Below, piece after piece: positions 61,193-64,000 of a DNA stretch of 64,000 nt. A model generated the notes under the pieces. The model was given only the letters and a program-made list of their open reading frames with translations. It was not told the DNA's origin and did no database searches. Origin of the DNA: Anammoximicrobium sp964645045. GTDB lineage: Bacteria; Planctomycetota; Planctomycetia; Pirellulales; Pirellulaceae. The stretch covers positions 1-64,000 of the forward strand of contig CAZXYZ010000003.1 in assembly GCA_964645045.1 (NCBI GenBank). The letters are read 5' to 3'. Each line of letters starts with the position of its first letter. Within the stretch, counting starts at the first letter, position 1. Made by a program: the position numbers and the translations under genes.

Positions 61193-63094
61193 GTGAACAA
61201 GGCAATCGCCCTTTTCGGCCCCCTGGTATTGGCTGTCGGCGTTTCGGATCTGAAATCGGCCCCGCCCGAGCGTTTCATGGGCTTCAATACCTACGCTCCG
61301 AATGCGGAAACGCTCCGGCATTTCGCCGCAGCCGGCGTGAATACCGTGGTGTGTTTTCCAGCCAACGTCTTGGCATCCACGGGCGAGCCCTACAACAACG
61401 TCTATCCTCCCATCTGGAACGGTCCGGGGATTTATGACTTCGAGTGTCTGGACCGGCAGGTGACCGACAAGTTGGCGGTCAATCCCCAGGCGAAGTTCAT
61501 TTTCTTCATCGACTTAAACACGCCGACCTGGTGGTGTCGGATACGGGGCTGTCCCGACAGCTTTAACGACCTGGGCCGAGTCGCAGCCAATCCCGTGTGG
61601 CGGCGCGACACGCGCGAGTACCTGCAGGCGGTGCTACGGCATTTGGAATCGAAGCATCGGGACGTGATCGTTGGCTACTTCCTGGCCTGCGGCAAGACCA
61701 TCGAATGGCAGGACCTCAACAGGGGCGAGGCGAGCGAGATTCGCCGCGCGGCGTGGCGGCGTTGGATGATCGAACGGGGGCAGCCCGACCCCATCGATAT
61801 TCCGCCGGCGTCGGTACGGGACCACGTTTCCCACGGTCCCTTCCGAGACCCGGTCGAGGACGGTCTGGCAATCCACTACTGGCGGTTCTCGCACGGACTG
61901 ATCAGCGACACGATCCTGTACTTTGCGGCGGCGGCGCAAGAGGTGATCAAGCATCGTGCACCGCTGGGCCTGTGCTACGGCTACATCATGGAACATGGCA
62001 AGAACCGGTTGCTGTATGAGGGGCACTTGGATTTCGACCGCGTGTTTGCCTCGCCCAACTTGGACATCTTCTACTCGCCCGGCTCGTACCATGATCGACA
62101 GATCGGCGGGGCCAGCGGGTTCATGGTTCCCATCAGTTCGATCGAGCACCACGGCAAGGGATTCCAGATGAGCATGGATCATCGCACGCCGACGGCCCGG
62201 AGCGTGTCGGTCTTGGGCCGCGCGATCCCGGGCCACGAGAGCGGTTTCACCGACGAGGCCGCCTGTCTGGCCGGATTGCGGCGCGAGTTCTCGCTACGTC
62301 TGATCAGCGGAATCTCGACGTATTGGTTCGATTTGTTCGGACGCTGGTTCGAGGGCGAGGCTGTCTTCGACTCGATTGCCCAGATGCGCAAGTTATGGGA
62401 CCGGTTGGCCCGGCCGCGTGAAGAATCCGTGGCCGAAGTGGCCGTGCTGGTGGACGCCGAGAGCATGTATTACCTGGACGGCAAGGCCGATTTCTATAAC
62501 GACCTGCTGTACAAGCAACGGTACGGCCTGTACCGCATGGGGACGCCTTTCGACTTGTTTTCCTTCGGCGATCTGGCCACGCTGGACCTCTCACGCTACA
62601 AACTGGTCTTTCTCCCAAACCTGTTCGTGACCGACGCCAAGCGGCGCGCGCTGTTGCGGGACAAGGTGTGCACCGGCGGCAAAACCGTGCTCTGGGGCTA
62701 CTCGCCGGGGATCATCGCCGACGGGAAATACGATCCCCGTCAGGTGGAAGCCTTGACCGGGATCCCGTGGGAGGCCGGGGAGCTAGCCTCGCGCGAGATG
62801 GACGGTTGGCGCTCCGTCTATTCACCGCGGCCGAACGTGCCGGCCGACGTGCTGCGCAAACTGGCCCGCGAGGCAGGCGTGCACATCTACTGTGAGGCCG
62901 AGGAGCCCCTGTACGCAAATGACCGGCTGATCGCCCTGCACACGATCACGGGTGGCCCCCGCACGATTGTGTTGCCCAAAAAGTGCCGCCGCGTCACCGA
63001 AGCGTTCAGCGGACGCATCGTGGCCGAAAACAGCGACCGTTTCGAGGATACGCTCACGCGGCCTTGCACTGTCTTGTACGACGTGGAGCAGTGA
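61193..63094 (+). CDS. Exported GH42-like beta-galactosidase-type barrel protein
   Basis: A 633-residue protein starting at GTG 61193 behind GGAG, with a short Sec signal (A-I-A-L-F-G-P-L-V-L-A-V). A barrel fills residues about 25-390 (F-M-G-F-N-T-Y-A-P, V-I-V-G-Y-F-L-A-C-G and I-S-T-Y-W-F-D strands). A flavodoxin-like domain with V-A-V-L-V-D and Y-K-L-V-F-L-P-N-L-F matches the trimerisation domain of GH42 beta-galactosidases. The acid/base candidate is Glu in T-I-E-W-Q. The typical N-E acid/base motif is not kept, so activity is uncertain. It is monocistronic as far as visible. Confidence 0.75.
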   Translation: MNKAIALFGPLVLAVGVSDLKSAPPERFMGFNTYAPNAETLRHFAAAGVNTVVCFPANVLASTGEPYNNVYPPIWNGPGIYDFECLDRQVTDKLAVNPQAKFIFFIDLNTPTWWCRIRGCPDSFNDLGRVAANPVWRRDTREYLQAVLRHLESKHRDVIVGYFLACGKTIEWQDLNRGEASEIRRAAWRRWMIERGQPDPIDIPPASVRDHVSHGPFRDPVEDGLAIHYWRFSHGLISDTILYFAAAAQEVIKHRAPLGLCYGYIMEHGKNRLLYEGHLDFDRVFASPNLDIFYSPGSYHDRQIGGASGFMVPISSIEHHGKGFQMSMDHRTPTARSVSVLGRAIPGHESGFTDEAACLAGLRREFSLRLISGISTYWFDLFGRWFEGEAVFDSIAQMRKLWDRLARPREESVAEVAVLVDAESMYYLDGKADFYNDLLYKQRYGLYRMGTPFDLFSFGDLATLDLSRYKLVFLPNLFVTDAKRRALLRDKVCTGGKTVLWGYSPGIIADGKYDPRQVEALTGIPWEAGELASREMDGWRSVYSPRPNVPADVLRKLAREAGVHIYCEAEEPLYANDRLIALHTITGGPRTIVLPKKCRRVTEAFSGRIVAENSDRFEDTLTRPCTVLYDVEQ

Positions 63095-63354
63095 GACACG
63101 GCCGTGCGTGAGTCGGTTCAAAGGACAGGCAATGCGGTATTCCTGGAACAGCGTTCCCGCGTCATTGAGACTCTTGGAGCGACCTCGGCTCAGCCTCGAA
63201 GGCTTGGTTTGATCTCGAACACGCCGCGCGAACGAAAGAAGCAGACGTCAAACTCCAGGAAGAAGTTAATCTGGCCCAAGATGACCGGGACGTTGCGTGA
63301 CCGACCCCACGCAAAGCCGAGTCCGGGCGAGGTCTCCGATAGTGCCGTCGGCCT

Positions 63355-64000
63355 TCATTCCCGAGGCGCCTTGGGCGTTCCCCGCTCGTCCCCGAGATAG
63401 CCGCTGCCACAGCAGTAGCGCACGTCCTGAACCTGCAGGAGGATGCCGTCCGGATCGGTGAAGTAGAGTTCCGGCGTACCACCCGGCGCACCGCCTCGAT
63501 CCGGCATTCGCATCGTCACATACGATTTTAGCGGCGCGGGGCGGCGGCGTTCGTCGGCGCGGGGCGTAACCCCGTAGCCTGCGAGTGTCGCGAGAATCTG
63601 GTCGGGATTGAAATCGTCGACCGCAAAGCAGACGTGATCGATGAATGCAGGGGCGTGACGGTCGTCAGCGCCAACAAACGCAAGGGATTGGTTGCCCGTT
63701 CCCACACGAAGAATCGGCAGGGGGCCTTGATAGGTATCAATGGGCATTCGGAACAACTCTTTGTAGAACCCGACAGTACGCCGTTGATCGGGTACAAAGG
63801 ATGTGACATGGTTGTAGTCTCTGACTGCCAACAACCCGGCGGCCGGGGCCGACTCTGGCACCTTGGAATGTTCGTTTTTGAGCGGGCCAGTGCCTCCGTC
63901 GTATGAACTGTCTTGGATTTGAACGACTATTCCATCCGGATCGCCGACGTACACCTCGAGCGTACCGCCGATCGGTTGCCCGCCGATTCGTACATGCGCT
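63355..64000 (-). CDS. Two-domain VOC (glyoxalase-like) family protein, 5' end outside the window
   Basis: The frame is open to the right edge. The last codons of a first VOC domain (L-E-V-Y-V-G-D-P-D-G-I-V-V-Q-I-Q-D) are followed by a linker and a complete second domain: N-H-V-T-S-F-V, I-D-H-V-C-F-A-V, then E-L-Y-F-T-D-P-D-G-I. His and Glu at the usual metal positions are present in the second domain, so dioxygenase or lyase chemistry is possible. The substrate is unknown. The start and any signal peptide lie outside. The 260-base gap before it (63095-63354) shows nothing. Confidence 0.8.
   Translation of the reverse strand, partial: AHVRIGGQPIGGTLEVYVGDPDGIVVQIQDSSYDGGTGPLKNEHSKVPESAPAAGLLAVRDYNHVTSFVPDQRRTVGFYKELFRMPIDTYQGPLPILRVGTGNQSLAFVGADDRHAPAFIDHVCFAVDDFNPDQILATLAGYGVTPRADERRRPAPLKSYVTMRMPDRGGAPGGTPELYFTDPDGILLQVQDVRYCCGSGYLGDERGTPKAPRE

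Noticed and set aside
1..64000. tRNA and rRNA genes
   Set aside because: Reading for T-arm-like GTTCGAATC patterns and conserved rRNA stretches gave nothing convincing; a covariance-model scan would settle it.

Overview
This is a GC-rich window from what looks like a planctomycete (Pirellulales or Thermoguttaceae-like). The inference rests on gene content, not on a marker gene: Tat-exported Gfo/Idh/MocA oxidoreductases, neutral-ceramidase-like proteins, PQQ-type propellers, DUF4838, DUF6259, DUF5107 and GH123-like proteins, LamG fusions, and several families of dispersed palindromic repeats. I saw no rRNA, tRNA, CRISPR array or complete insertion sequence.

Layout. (1) 1-2791: the 3' part of a very large exported barrel enzyme that runs off the left edge. 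(2) 2801-14250, minus strand: three ceramidase-like hydrolases, an exported MBL-fold hydrolase, a Tat Gfo/Idh/MocA oxidoreductase, a LamG/methyltransferase-like/PQQ fusion and a second PQQ propeller. (3) 14485-26472, plus strand: Gfo/Idh/MocA, DUF4838-CBM9, two amidohydrolase-like proteins, a PL8 chondroitinase-like lyase, an NHL propeller, a Tat barrel protein and a second Gfo/Idh/MocA. This reads as a polysaccharide or glycosaminoglycan catabolic cluster. (4) 26690-30734: an aldo/keto reductase and TolB-like pair surrounded by relics (ankyrin, FG-GAP, a duplicated ceramidase 5' end). (5) 30751-41877, minus strand: polysaccharide deacetylase, GH-like barrel, GH123-like, TPR plus sugar-binding-like protein, and an M14-like peptidase. 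(6) 42263-47391, plus strand: a paralogue of the left-edge barrel enzyme and a sialidase. (7) 47511-57008: an accessory island with a truncated ORF6N gene, a TIR protein, a membrane protein, an ADP-ribosylglycohydrolase/tyrosine-phosphatase fusion, a ParB-like/nuclease-like protein, relics of a BPTD_3080-type restriction helicase and of a terminase-like gene, VapBC, a MITE-like element and an RHH/HNH pair. (8) 57097-64000: more relics, a DUF6259 barrel, a GH42-like barrel and a VOC-family gene that runs off the right edge.

Nearly every intact protein outside the island carries a Sec or Tat signal. Regions 1-6 and 8 therefore look like an exported glycan-degradation programme, with lyase, deacetylase, sialidase and GH-like barrels outside the cytoplasm and Gfo/Idh/MocA, aldo/keto reductase and amidohydrolase-like proteins processing the products. 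The island is different: cytoplasmic nucleotide and protein-modification domains packed with toxin-antitoxin and restriction remnants, which suggests conflict or defence functions. Its most unusual gene is the ADP-ribosylglycohydrolase/phosphatase fusion that follows a ParB-like protein with a nuclease-like C-terminal domain.
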